DNA from: an uncultured Woeseia sp.
Lineage (GTDB): Bacteria; Pseudomonadota; Gammaproteobacteria; Steroidobacterales; Woeseiaceae
DNA: 64,000 bases
Assembly (NCBI GenBank): GCA_937925605.1
Contig: CALALV010000160.1
Span: 7,501 to 71,500, forward strand
Direction: 5' to 3'
Under the pieces are notes generated by a model. That model ran no database searches. It was not told the origin of the DNA and worked only from the letters and a program-made list of their open reading frames with translations. The position numbers and the translations under genes are program-made. Every line of letters starts with the position of its first letter. The stretch's first letter is position 1. This document shows positions 53,753-63,952 of the stretch, piece by piece.

Positions 53753-54274
53753 TCAGCCGGTCAGGCGATGCTGCTGCGAATAACTCGACAGCGTGACTTC
53801 GCCCTTCGAGACCGCGACGCTGCCGCTGCGCGCGACCGCGGCGAGCGTGCCGATACCGGCCGCCGCACTCACGAACTCGTCGACCTCGCGCAGCAGGCCG
53901 GTCAGCTGCAGCGTGAAGCTGACCGGCGACTCGTCCAGGACCTCGGCGCCGAATCGCTCGGCCAGCCCGCGCGCCGCGGGCAACGCGTGGCCGGCGAGCT
54001 TCAGCTTGACGATGACGAGCTCGCGCTCGAAGTGCTCGCCGAGCGTCATGTCGTGGATGTTGACGACGTCGACCAGCTTGGCGAGCTGGGTGTTGAGCTG
54101 GGCGATCGCCGCGTCCGAACCGCGCACGACCAGGGTCACCCGGGACACGCTGCGGTCCTGGGTCGGCGCGACGTTCAGCGTATCGATGTTGTAGCCGCGC
54201 GTGGAGAACAGGCCCGTCATGCGCGTCAGCGCGCCGGGTTCGTTTTCCAGCAGTACCGAGATCACGTGTCGCAT
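53753..54274 (-). CDS. ilvN: Acetolactate synthase small (regulatory) subunit
   Basis: A 173-residue ACT-domain protein. The first ACT domain reads HVISVLLENEPGALTRMTGL with FSTRGYNIDTLNVAPTQDRS, the valine-binding type; the second half (AGHALPAARGLAERFGAEVL) completes the IlvH/IlvN fold. It gives valine feedback control and activates the large subunit in branched-chain amino acid synthesis. Here it is divergent from the large-subunit gene, not downstream of it. It starts 103 nt from ilvB's ATG and is followed by glpD after 10 nt. Confidence 0.95.
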   Translation of the reverse strand: MRHVISVLLENEPGALTRMTGLFSTRGYNIDTLNVAPTQDRSVSRVTLVVRGSDAAIAQLNTQLAKLVDVVNIHDMTLGEHFERELVIVKLKLAGHALPAARGLAERFGAEVLDESPVSFTLQLTGLLREVDEFVSAAAGIGTLAAVARSGSVAVSKGEVTLSSYSQQHRLTG

Positions 54275-54377
54275 GTCATGCCTGCGCGGGCGGGGGTCCG
54301 GCCGAGTATTGCAATGCCCTTTTGATTAGTAAACACTCGATCGCGTTGTCCGGCCGCTTCGCCCCGGTGGCGATTAC

Positions 54378-56228
54378 ATGAGCAACCGTCAGCCCGTCGC
54401 CCCGCAGAACGCGCACCCGCTCGCCGGCCAGTCCATGACCGGCGCGGACATCGTGGTGCAGGTGCTCGCCGACGAGGGAGTGGACACGATCTTCGGCTAT
54501 TCCGGCGGCGCGATCCTGCCGACCTACGACGCCGTGTTCCGCTACAACGACCAGCACCGGCGCGCCGACGGCGGCGCGGCGATGCCGCTGATCGTGCCGG
54601 CCAACGAGCAGGGCGCGGGCTTCATGGCGGCGGGCTACGCCCGTGCCAGCGGCAAGGTCGGCGTGGTCATGGTGACCTCGGGTCCCGGCGCGACCAACAC
54701 CGTCACGCCGGTGCGCGACTGCATGGCGGACTCCGTGCCGATCGTCGTCATCTGCGGCCAGGTACCGACGCACGCGATCGGCACCGATGCGTTCCAGGAG
54801 GCGCCGGTCACGGCGATCATGGGCGCGGTCGCGAAGCACGTGTTCCTGGTAACGGACCCGACCCGGCTCGAGGCGACGATGCGCACGGCCTTCGAAATCG
54901 CACGCACCGGCCGGCCCGGCCCGGTCGTCATCGACATCCCGAAGGACGTCCAGAACTGGGAGGGGCCGTTCGCCGGACACGGCACGCTCGAGCTCACCGG
55001 CTACCGCAACCGGCTGCAGGCGGTCCACGACAACCGGCTCTCGGACGAGGCCTGCGAGCGCTTCTACGCGATGCTCGCCGAGGCCGAGCGGCCGCTGATC
55101 TACGCGGGCGGCGGCGTGATCAACGGCAACGCCACCAAGGCCATGCGCCACCTCGCGAACGCCTGGGGCATCCCGGTCGCGACGACGCTCATGGGCCTCG
55201 GCGCCAGCGACACGACCCACCCGCTGTCGCTGCACATGCTCGGCATGCACGGCACCGCGTTCGCCAACTACGCGGTCGAGGACTGCGATTTCCTGATCGC
55301 GATCGGCGCGCGCTTCGACGACCGCGTCGCGGGCGACCCGGTCAACTTCGCGCCGCGCGCGCGGCACATCGCGCATTTCGACGTCGACGTCGCCGAGATC
55401 GGCAAGGTCAAGAACGTCGGCTGGCACCATGTCGGCGTGCTCGCGCGCGATCTCGAGGCGCTGCTGGCCTACGGCCGGCGGATCGACTTCGCCAAGGATT
55501 TCGCTACCTGGCATGCCGAGGTCGCGGCGCTCAAGCAACGCCACCGGCTCGACTACGACCGCAAGAGCCCGCTGATCCAGCCCTATGCCGTCATCGAGGC
55601 GCTGAACCGGATCGCCGGCGGCAAGGCGATCATCACGACCGGCGTCGGCCAGCACCAGATGTGGGCGGCGCAGTACTTCGACTTCCGCGAACCGCGGCTG
55701 TGGCTGACCTCGGGCAGCATGGGCACGATGGGCTTCGGGCTGCCGGCCGCGATCGGCGCGCAGTTCGCGCAGCCGGAGCGACTGGTCATCGACGTCGACG
55801 GCGACGCCAGCATGCGCATGAATATCGGCGAACTCGAGACGGCGACGACCTACAAGCTGCCGGTCAAGGTCGTGGTGCTGAACAACTACGGCGACGGCAT
55901 GGTGCGCCAGTGGCAGAAGCTCTACTACAAGGGCCGCATGTCCGCGAGCGACAAGTCGCTGCACCGCAAGGATTTCGTCAAGACCGCCGAGGCCGACGGC
56001 TTCGAGTTCGCCGAGCGCCTGGAGCGGCCGGAGGACGTCGAGCCGACGATCGAGGCATTCCTCGCCTTCGCCGGGCCGGCGTTCCTCGAGGTCATCATCG
56101 ACCCCGACGCGGGCGTCTACCCGATGGTGGGCCCCGGCCTGTCCTACGACAAGATGATCACCGGCGACTTCATCGCCAGCCGCTCGAAGCCGGACGACGA
56201 GGAGCCGGGTCCCAGCGAGATGTTCTGA
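54378..56228 (+). CDS. ilvB: Acetolactate synthase large subunit
   Basis: A 616-residue ThDP enzyme making 2-acetolactate or 2-aceto-2-hydroxybutyrate. The N-terminal ALS segment MTGADIVVQVLADEGVDTIF then GYSGGAILPTYDAVF is complete, the catalytic Glu is in NEQGAGFMAAGYARASGKVG, and the ThDP-binding motif is DVDGDASMRMNIGELETATT, then VVLNNYGDGMVRQWQKLYYK. FAD-binding region ARFDDRVAGDPVNFAPRARH is present. It is divergent from ilvN (103-base gap) and ends 94 nt before the S9 peptidase stop, separated by a hairpin. A distinct ilvC is not in the window. Confidence 0.97.
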   Translation: MSNRQPVAPQNAHPLAGQSMTGADIVVQVLADEGVDTIFGYSGGAILPTYDAVFRYNDQHRRADGGAAMPLIVPANEQGAGFMAAGYARASGKVGVVMVTSGPGATNTVTPVRDCMADSVPIVVICGQVPTHAIGTDAFQEAPVTAIMGAVAKHVFLVTDPTRLEATMRTAFEIARTGRPGPVVIDIPKDVQNWEGPFAGHGTLELTGYRNRLQAVHDNRLSDEACERFYAMLAEAERPLIYAGGGVINGNATKAMRHLANAWGIPVATTLMGLGASDTTHPLSLHMLGMHGTAFANYAVEDCDFLIAIGARFDDRVAGDPVNFAPRARHIAHFDVDVAEIGKVKNVGWHHVGVLARDLEALLAYGRRIDFAKDFATWHAEVAALKQRHRLDYDRKSPLIQPYAVIEALNRIAGGKAIITTGVGQHQMWAAQYFDFREPRLWLTSGSMGTMGFGLPAAIGAQFAQPERLVIDVDGDASMRMNIGELETATTYKLPVKVVVLNNYGDGMVRQWQKLYYKGRMSASDKSLHRKDFVKTAEADGFEFAERLERPEDVEPTIEAFLAFAGPAFLEVIIDPDAGVYPMVGPGLSYDKMITGDFIASRSKPDDEEPGPSEMF

Positions 56229-56264
56229 GCCGCTGCGGGCGCGCGCCGGCGCTTCCGATTGCAC

Positions 56265-56300
56265 AAAAAAAACGCCGCCGTGCCCAGGCACGGCGGCGTT
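56265..56300 (-). terminator. Rho-independent terminator between ilvB and the S9 peptidase gene
   Basis: Perfect 14-bp inverted repeat AACGCCGCCGTGCC-CA-GGCACGGCGGCGTT (56271-56300), preceded on the plus strand by A8 (56265-56272). Read on the minus strand it is a strong hairpin plus T-tract, ending the peptidase transcript 22 bases after its stop. On the plus strand it may also stop ilvB. Confidence 0.9.
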
Positions 56301-56322
56301 CGTTCCGGCCTGTCGCTCGGCG

Positions 56323-58290
56323 CTAGTCGCCCTGCAGCCCGCCCGGCCCGCACTCGTTCTCGAGGAAGCCGATCAGGTTCTCGTACAGCGTGATCTGGTG
56401 GTCGTAGAACAGCGTGCTCGAGAAGTGGTCGGCGCCCTCCAGCCAGACGTGGCGGTAGTCCACGTTCTTGTCGTCGAGCTCCTTGAGGTACTTGCGCATG
56501 TGCACCGGCGGCACGCGCTGGTCCACATCGCCGTGGATCAGCAGCATCGGCACGTTGACCTTTTCCGCCTCCTCGATCGGCGCGACGCTGTCGTCCCACA
56601 TCCGCAGCTGCTCCAGCCTCTGCGCGCCGCGCAGCGCGTCGCGGTAGTAGTTGACCTGCATGTTCGTGTCGGCGACGCCGGCGCCCGCGATCACGCACTG
56701 GTAGAGCTGCGGCGTGCGCGAGGCCGCGACCATGGCTGCGTAGCCGCCGTAGGACCAGCCGAACATGGCGACCTGGTCCGGGTCGACGAGGCCCTGCTCG
56801 ACCAGGTACAGGACGCCGTCGTCCTTGTCGTCCTGCATCTTGTAGCCGCCCTGGCCGCCGTCGCGGAAGGCCATCGTGTAGAAGTCGAGGCCGAAGTTGG
56901 TCGAGCCGCGGTACTGCGGCTGCAGCACCATGTAGCCGTTGTTCGCGAGCAGCTGGCCCCACTCGTCGTACAGCACGACTTCCGACACGAACGGACCGCC
57001 GTGCGGCATGACGACCAGCGGGAACGGCGCCTCGCCGTGCGGCACGGTCAGGTAGGCCGGGATCTCGACGCCGTCGCGTGCCTCGTAGCTGATATAGCGC
57101 ACGTCGGCGAGCTTCTCGCTCTCCAGCAGCGGCTGCTTGCTGCCGACCGCCTGGAAGCGGCCGTCCTTGTACAGGTAGTAGCTGCCCGGGTCACGCGGGC
57201 CGACGTTGTAGACCGTGAAGGTCTGGCCGTCGCGCGAGCGGCTGGAAATGGACAGGTAGCTCGCCCACGGGATGATTTCTTCCAGCTGCCGGTAAGTCGC
57301 CCCTTCCATCTCGTCGAAGTACTCGAAATGGTAGGTGTCCGTCGCGTAGGCGACCGCCGCGATCGTGTCCGGCTCCGTCCACTCGTTGCTGTGGAAGCGC
57401 ACACCGGCCACGTTCACGTCGGAGCGGCGGTAAATGAGCTCCTCGAACTTCTGCGACTCCGGATTGAAGGACCACAGGCCGGTCTTGTCGTGGCCGTTGT
57501 TCGCGCTCACGAGGAAGTTACCGGCCTTCGCGTCGTCGTAGCCCTCGACCTGGAAGGTCTCGAAGCTGTCCTCGTGCAGCCGGTACATCTCGTGCCAGGT
57601 CTTTTCGCCCGGCCGCCGGTAGTACCAGATGAACTCGCCCTTGCCGAGGTCGAAACCGCGCGCCGTGTACGGGTTGCCCTCGCCGTCGAATTCGATCTGC
57701 GCGAGATCGATCTTGCCGCGAATCAGCAGCTTCTTGGTACCGCGCTTCAGGTCGAACTCGTAGTAGGCGCGCGGACGGAAAGCCTCTTTCAGTTTCGTGT
57801 CCTGTTCACCGCCCGGGTTGAAGGACAGGATGATCTTGTTCGGCTTGTTCGGCAGCAGGCCGGAGATCGCCGGGTTCGACTCGTCGAAGTTCTCGATCTC
57901 CTTCCTGTCGATGTCGAGCAGTGCGAGGCGGACCTCGTAGACACCCTGGTTGAAGCCTTCGATCTTGTCACGAACCTTCTGCCGCGCCAGGAACACGATG
58001 TTGCTGTCGCTGACCCAGTCGATGGACGTGATCTCCATCGGGTCCGCGTTGACCCGGAACGGCTCCTTGCCGAGGTCGGCCGTCTCGTAGACCTCGATGA
58101 CGGGGTTGCCGTCCTTGCTCGGGATCTTCAGCAGCGCGAGGTGCTTGCCGTCCGGCGAGACCTGGACGTTGCTGATCACGTCGCGCAGCGCGAAATACTC
58201 TAGCGGGTAGGGCTCGACCTGCGCTGTCGCCGCGGCCGACCAGAGTGCCGGGAGCGCGGCCAGCGCCAGCAGTAGTTTGCGTATTTTCAT
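56323..58290 (-). CDS. S9-family prolyl oligopeptidase-type serine peptidase (exported)
   Basis: A 655-residue protein from ATG 58290 with signal peptide LLLALAALPALWSAAATAQV. An N-terminal beta-propeller region (about 30-390) precedes an alpha/beta-hydrolase domain: nucleophile GWSYGGYAAMVAASRTP, catalytic Asp in HGDVDQRVPPVHMRKYLKEL, and His in LEGADHFSSTLFYDHQ. S9 enzymes cleave short peptides, many after Pro or Ala. The upstream frame to 58353 overlaps the terminator and is not used. It lies 89 nt downstream of a TonB-dependent receptor gene on the same strand, suggesting joint use of an external oligopeptide (inference). Confidence 0.93.
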   Translation of the reverse strand: MKIRKLLLALAALPALWSAAATAQVEPYPLEYFALRDVISNVQVSPDGKHLALLKIPSKDGNPVIEVYETADLGKEPFRVNADPMEITSIDWVSDSNIVFLARQKVRDKIEGFNQGVYEVRLALLDIDRKEIENFDESNPAISGLLPNKPNKIILSFNPGGEQDTKLKEAFRPRAYYEFDLKRGTKKLLIRGKIDLAQIEFDGEGNPYTARGFDLGKGEFIWYYRRPGEKTWHEMYRLHEDSFETFQVEGYDDAKAGNFLVSANNGHDKTGLWSFNPESQKFEELIYRRSDVNVAGVRFHSNEWTEPDTIAAVAYATDTYHFEYFDEMEGATYRQLEEIIPWASYLSISSRSRDGQTFTVYNVGPRDPGSYYLYKDGRFQAVGSKQPLLESEKLADVRYISYEARDGVEIPAYLTVPHGEAPFPLVVMPHGGPFVSEVVLYDEWGQLLANNGYMVLQPQYRGSTNFGLDFYTMAFRDGGQGGYKMQDDKDDGVLYLVEQGLVDPDQVAMFGWSYGGYAAMVAASRTPQLYQCVIAGAGVADTNMQVNYYRDALRGAQRLEQLRMWDDSVAPIEEAEKVNVPMLLIHGDVDQRVPPVHMRKYLKELDDKNVDYRHVWLEGADHFSSTLFYDHQITLYENLIGFLENECGPGGLQGD

Positions 58291-58311
58291 GCGTAGCTTC
58301 TCTCGAAATCC

Positions 58312-58348
58312 AAAAAAAATGGCCCGCGGTTTGGCGCCGCGGGCCATT
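58312..58348 (-). terminator. Rho-independent terminator of the TonB-dependent receptor gene
   Basis: A 12-bp perfect stem (AATGGCCCGCGG with CCGCGGGCCATT, plus-strand 58318-58348, 7-nt loop) with A8 at 58312-58319. On the minus strand it is a hairpin plus T-tract, 31 bases after the receptor stop and before the S9 start. Confidence 0.9.
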
Positions 58349-58379
58349 GTCACAGCAATGTCGGCGATACGACCGCCGG

Positions 58380-61300
58380 TCAGAGACCGACGTCGAACGT
58401 GGCCGCGATGTTGAAGTAGTACGTGCGGCCGTTCAGATCGTAGCCGTAGCCGATCGGCGCGTTGTTGATCGCCAGCACTTCGCTGCCGTCGACCATCGGA
58501 GGCGGCTCGTCGAATACATTACGGATACCGGCGCCGAAGGTCCAGACGTCACCGTAGTAGTACAGCGACACGGCGTGCGAGAAGTAGTTGTCCGCAAAGC
58601 CGACGTCGCGGCAGTCCACGTCGCCGTTCGCCTCGCCCAGGCAGGTGTTGGCCGTGCCGGCCACCGCGTTGCCGAAGGCATCGACGAAGTCCGCGTCCTG
58701 GTTGACCGAGCCGAGGTAGCGGGCCTGCCAGGTCATGCGGAAGTCCGCGATGTCGGCGCGCAGCGTCAGGCTGCCGTTCCAGTCCGGGAAGCCGAACTCG
58801 CCCTGGTCGGTGTCGAAGTCGACGTCGCCATTGTCGCCGATGAAGGTCTCTTCCTTCGTCAGCGAGCGGTTGGCGACGAGGTCGGCGCCGATGTCGATCG
58901 GGCGGTTGAACAACTCGATCGACTGGTCGTAGGCGATGTTCACGTCGACGCCCTCGATCTCCTCGGAGTCGCGGTTGATGAAGCCCGCGTCGATGAAGTC
59001 GAGGAAGCCGGCCGCGTCACGACGGATGCGCGAGCAGAACGTGCTGCGGATGTCGACCGGGCTCGTGTAGCAGTCGTTGACGATAAACTGCGCGGACGGC
59101 TCGATGATCGTGTCGTTGATCTCGATCCGGTAGAAAGTCGCGCCCATAGTCAGGTCGAACTGGTTGAACCACGGCTGCTCGAAGGCGAAGCCCAGCGACA
59201 GCGAGTCGGAGGTCTCTTCCAGCAGGTCGCGTGCACCGCCGGCCGAGTTCTCGACGCTGTAGGCGCCGGAGGTGTTCGCACCGAACGAGGTCGGGTCGAC
59301 GCCCGCGATGTTGATGCAGTTCTGGATGATGTTCTGGTCGCGGTTGTCGAGCGCCGGGTCGTAGCCGTTGATCGGGTCGAACGCAGCGTCAGGCACGACG
59401 CAGGGATCGGCCAGCGTCAGGAAGCCCGTCTGGCCGGCCAGGAAGTTCTCGCGCAGGTTCGGGGCGCGGAACGACGTGCCGTAGGTGGCGCGCAGCAGCA
59501 GCGACTCGACCGGGCGCCAGCCCAGCTTGCCGGAGTACGTCCAGGCCGTGCCGTAGAACTCGTCCTCGGTCCAGCGCGCCGACGCGTTCAGCGTCAGCTC
59601 GCTCGCCAGCGGCAGGTCCACCAGCAGCGGGAACTCGAACTCGGCGTAGGCCTCGGACGTGTCCTTCTGGCCGATCGCGCCTTGGTCCGAGAAAAAGCCG
59701 AAGAACAGGCCGTTGGCGGCCACGTCGTCCGGCAGCGACTCGATCTCGTCGATGCGGTGCTCGATACCGAAGCCCGCGGCGACAGTGCCGGCCGGCAGCT
59801 CGAACAGGTCGCCGGTGATGAATGCCGAGTAGATTGCCTGCTTGTAGACCGTGTCGAAGTCGCGGCTGTCGAACAGGTAGTCGCGCTCGGCGGCCGTCGC
59901 GAAGTCGCCGACGATGTTCTGGTACAGGCTCGGCGCGAACATGTTGACCGGGACGCAGGGCGTGCCGACCGGGACGAACTCGCGGTTCGGATCCGAGAAG
60001 GTGCCGTCCGGGATGCCGTCGCCGTTCGCGTCGTCACCGCAGACCACGCCGCCGGAACCGTCGAAGGCCGACGTGTTCAGCGACAGGCTCAGCAGGTCGC
60101 CACGGATACCCGGGCGGCTCGAGGTGCCCTCGGAGCGCGAGAACACGGCCGCGACGTCGAACGACCAGTTGTCGATCGTGCCGAAGTTGAGCGCCGGGAT
60201 GTCGCCGCGCAGGCCGACCACGGCGCGCGTCTGCTCGACCGTATTGGTGTTCTCGGTGCGGTCGCCGATGACGCTCGAGACCGGCAGTACGCCGATCGGA
60301 CCGGCCGCCGGCTCCAGGCCGAGACCGAAGGCGGTCGGCGGCACGCCGTAGAACGCGGTGAAGTCGGCCGCGAAGTTCGGGTTGTTCATCAGGTCGTTGA
60401 ACGCGAGGCCGCAGTCAACGCCGCCGATCGCCGCCGGGTTGCAGGGGTTGTACGGGTTGCCCGCGGGCACGTCCGGGAACAGCTGGAAGCGGCCGGCGTC
60501 GAAAAACACCTCGCGCTCGTTGTACATCGCCTCGAAGTACGGGGTCAGGTTCGCCTCGCCCTCGAAGGTGTACTCGCCGTAGGCCATGACGCTGGTCGCG
60601 TCGAACTCGGGGAAGATCGTCCGGTTCAGCTCCAGCGGGTTCAGCGAGTAGTCGATGAAGTTGATGTCGGTCTGGCCGTCACCGTCGCCGTCGACTGCCA
60701 CGCCGAAGATCGACGACTCTGACCAGTCGGCCAGGCCCGAGTTACCGGCACCCGGCGTGTAGTAGATGCTGCCCCAGCCACCGAAACCGCCGAAGAAGTC
60801 CGGGATGATGCGCCCGGCCAGGCCGCTGCGCACGCACTCGGTCGGGTCCATGCCGATCGCCTGCTGGTCCGCGAGGTCGAGCGTGCGGAACTCGCCGGTC
60901 GTCGTGACCTCGACGTGCTTGTCGCACTGGTCGGTCCAGCTGCGGTCGGCCGCGGTGACGATCTCGCTCGTCTCCATCTCGAAGCCGATGCCGAAGAAAC
61001 CGCGGTCGAAGTTCTTGCCCCAGACCGCGGTCAGGTTATGGGATACGCCCTCGCCCTGCTCGGGTACCGTGCTGTAGGTCTCGAGCTCGAGGCCGTCGAA
61101 GTCCTTGCGCATGATGATGTTCACCACGCCGGCGACAGCGTCGGAGCCGTAGACCGACGACGCGCCGTCGAGCAGCAGGTCGTACTGCTGCACCAGCGAG
61201 CTCGGCACGAGGTTCAGGTCGGCGGCGAACGGAGCGCCCTCCACGCCGGCCGGCGCGAGACGGCGGCCGTTGACCAGCACCAGCGTGCGGGCCGAACCGA

Positions 61301-61679
61301 GGCCGCGCAGGCTGACCGGGTTCGTGCCCGGGCCTTCCTCGATCACGAAGCCGGAGAACGTCAGGTCGATCTGCTGGCCGGTCGCGGCCGAGGATTCCTG
61401 CAGGATGTCCGCGGCGTCGATCAGGCCGACTTCTCGCGACACCTGGCTGGTGATCACCTGCAGCGGCGCGATGCTCGAGTAGGTGTCGCGACGCAGGCGC
61501 GAGCCCGTGACCGTGACCTCGTCGATCGCTTCTTCTTCTTCTGCCTGCGCGATCAGGTCGTCGTCGTCTTCGTCCGACTCCTGCGCGAGGGCTACGGGTG
61601 CTGCGAGAGCGAAAGCGATACCGAGTACGCTTGCGCCGAACAGCCGTGCAAACGCTGCACGAACCTCGTCCGTTGTCAT
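58380..61679 (-). CDS. TonB-dependent receptor (outer membrane)
   Basis: A 1099-residue outer-membrane receptor from ATG 61679 with an AAGGGG ribosome site. Signal peptide region VLGIAFALAAPVALAQ, then an acidic linker (DEDDDDLIAQAEEEEAIDE), a TonB box-like EVTVTGSRL, and the plug domain (PVSLRGLGSARTLVLVNGRR, DGASSVYGSDAVAGVVNIIM). The barrel ends in TYYFNIAATFDVGL, with terminal Leu instead of the usual Phe. Receptors of this large type carry oligopeptide, polysaccharide or steroid-like substrates; none is assigned. Downstream S9 peptidase suggests peptides (inference). The frame upstream to 62357 runs over the diguanylate cyclase and is rejected. Confidence 0.95.
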   Translation of the reverse strand: MTTDEVRAAFARLFGASVLGIAFALAAPVALAQESDEDDDDLIAQAEEEEAIDEVTVTGSRLRRDTYSSIAPLQVITSQVSREVGLIDAADILQESSAATGQQIDLTFSGFVIEEGPGTNPVSLRGLGSARTLVLVNGRRLAPAGVEGAPFAADLNLVPSSLVQQYDLLLDGASSVYGSDAVAGVVNIIMRKDFDGLELETYSTVPEQGEGVSHNLTAVWGKNFDRGFFGIGFEMETSEIVTAADRSWTDQCDKHVEVTTTGEFRTLDLADQQAIGMDPTECVRSGLAGRIIPDFFGGFGGWGSIYYTPGAGNSGLADWSESSIFGVAVDGDGDGQTDINFIDYSLNPLELNRTIFPEFDATSVMAYGEYTFEGEANLTPYFEAMYNEREVFFDAGRFQLFPDVPAGNPYNPCNPAAIGGVDCGLAFNDLMNNPNFAADFTAFYGVPPTAFGLGLEPAAGPIGVLPVSSVIGDRTENTNTVEQTRAVVGLRGDIPALNFGTIDNWSFDVAAVFSRSEGTSSRPGIRGDLLSLSLNTSAFDGSGGVVCGDDANGDGIPDGTFSDPNREFVPVGTPCVPVNMFAPSLYQNIVGDFATAAERDYLFDSRDFDTVYKQAIYSAFITGDLFELPAGTVAAGFGIEHRIDEIESLPDDVAANGLFFGFFSDQGAIGQKDTSEAYAEFEFPLLVDLPLASELTLNASARWTEDEFYGTAWTYSGKLGWRPVESLLLRATYGTSFRAPNLRENFLAGQTGFLTLADPCVVPDAAFDPINGYDPALDNRDQNIIQNCINIAGVDPTSFGANTSGAYSVENSAGGARDLLEETSDSLSLGFAFEQPWFNQFDLTMGATFYRIEINDTIIEPSAQFIVNDCYTSPVDIRSTFCSRIRRDAAGFLDFIDAGFINRDSEEIEGVDVNIAYDQSIELFNRPIDIGADLVANRSLTKEETFIGDNGDVDFDTDQGEFGFPDWNGSLTLRADIADFRMTWQARYLGSVNQDADFVDAFGNAVAGTANTCLGEANGDVDCRDVGFADNYFSHAVSLYYYGDVWTFGAGIRNVFDEPPPMVDGSEVLAINNAPIGYGYDLNGRTYYFNIAATFDVGL

Positions 61680-61965
61680 GTGTATCCCCTTATGCGTCTG
61701 TCTGTGGTCTGGCGCGTGCTCGATGTGGCTCGCGTCCAACGGCTTTGCGAACATGCGCCCGGCCGCCATGACCGCGAATAATGCGACTTGTTGTTTTGTT
61801 TGTAAACGCCATTCGTCGGCTACGCGCCGGTTTTGGGCGTTTTGTGGCGGAAAAAGAACAGTTTGGCCGGATCCGTCCGGCCGCGGCTGACATAATTTGT
61901 AGCGTTTGGACCACAACGGTCCAAAAAGCCGCTGCGAATTCAGCGAGTTGCGCGCCGGCTCGCGC
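61680..61965. other. Intergenic region upstream of the TonB-dependent receptor (286 bases)
   Basis: No gene seen. It holds the receptor promoter (61778-61806), an inverted repeat GGCCGGA-TCCG-TCCGGCC (61865-61882) and a second dyad TTTGGACC-ACAAC-GGTCCAAA (61905-61925). The two dyads lack a T-tract on either strand and may be operators or the end of the cyclase transcript. The rest is unremarkable. Confidence 0.55.
61778..61806 (-). promoter_or_regulatory. Sigma-70-type promoter of the TonB-dependent receptor gene
   Basis: On the minus strand TTTACA (plus 61801-61806) and CATTAT (plus 61778-61783) are 17 bases apart, 99 bases upstream of the receptor ATG in a locally AT-rich stretch. It matches -35 at 5 of 6 and -10 at 4 of 6. 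The match is moderate, and the start site is predicted. Confidence 0.5.
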
Positions 61966-63264
<1,299 letters not shown>

Positions 63265-63339
63265 CGATTCTCGGCACTGCGCACGCAGGCGGCGTTCGAT
63301 AGTATCGCGGCCAACGGGGAACGTCAGGGGAGAATGCAA

Positions 63340-63753
63340 ATGTCGATCGATGTGTTCACTGGCAGCTGCCTGTGCGGCGCCGTCGCGTTCCGCATCGCGG
63401 GTCGCATCAAGGCCTTTTATCACTGCCACTGCCAGCGCTGCCGCAAGGCCAGCGGAACCGGCCATGCCAGCAACGTCATCGTCGCGCTGGACAGCGCCGC
63501 CTGGCCGCGCGGCGAGGACCGCCTGCGCCGTTTCGAGGTGCCGGGTGCGCGCTACTTCTACACGCAATTCTGCGCCGACTGCGGCAGCCCGCTGCCGCGG
63601 ATAGCGTCGGAACGGGGCGTCGCGGTCATCCCGGCCGGCGCGCTTGACGAAGCGCCGGAGCTCGCGCCGACCGGCCGCATCTTCCAGGACTCGCGCGCGG
63701 CGTGGTCCTGCCACGGCGACGGGCTGCCCGCGTGGCCGCAGTACCCGACCTGA
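63340..63753 (+). CDS. GFA family (glutathione-dependent formaldehyde-activating-like) zinc protein
   Basis: A 137-residue protein with the GFA cysteines: GSCLCGAVAF, CHCQRCRKASG and FCADCGSPL, which bind two zinc ions. Most members are not true S-hydroxymethylglutathione synthases and their substrate is unknown. The start is set at ATG 63340 because AGGGGAG lies 7 bases before it; ATG 63334 would leave one base between site and codon. It is divergent from the diguanylate cyclase gene, 75 nt apart. Confidence 0.88.
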   Translation: MSIDVFTGSCLCGAVAFRIAGRIKAFYHCHCQRCRKASGTGHASNVIVALDSAAWPRGEDRLRRFEVPGARYFYTQFCADCGSPLPRIASERGVAVIPAGALDEAPELAPTGRIFQDSRAAWSCHGDGLPAWPQYPT

Positions 63754-63826
63754 GGCGGCCGGCTTGTTGGCCCGGCCCGCGGACGCTATCGTGCGCCCGG
63801 TCCCGGTTGGCACGCAGAGCAGGACG

Positions 63827-63952
63827 ATGAAACGAAACCTTTCCCCCTGGCTGCTCGCCGGCCTGCTGGCGCTGTCCGGCTGCGGCGGCAGCGACGCTGC
63901 GCGGACGCCGGCCGCGGCGACGGACAACGCGCCGCCCGCCGCGGAGTCGCCG
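63827..63952 (+). CDS. Lipoprotein, 5' part only (cut by contig end/adapter)
   Basis: ATG 63827 reads MKRNLSPWLLAGLLALSGCG, with lipobox LSGC, then GSDAARTPAAATDNAPPAAE and S-P before the sequence turns into adapter at 63953. About 42 codons are genuine. It would be an envelope lipoprotein with an Ala/Pro-rich tether; the functional part is missing. The apparent continuation (SEERRVGKE onward) is the known translation of Illumina adapter, not protein. Confidence 0.65.

Noticed and set aside
54276..56291. 671-residue open frame on the minus strand
   Set aside because: Antisense to ilvB, whose reading is unmistakable; no domain in the reverse frame.
58245..60722. 825-residue open frame on the plus strand
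   Set aside because: Antisense to the TonB-dependent receptor; Val/Arg/Ala-rich shadow.
61905..61925. Dyad TTTGGACC-ACAAC-GGTCCAAA as a terminator
   Set aside because: No T-tract follows on either strand, so it is noted only as a dyad in the intergenic entry.
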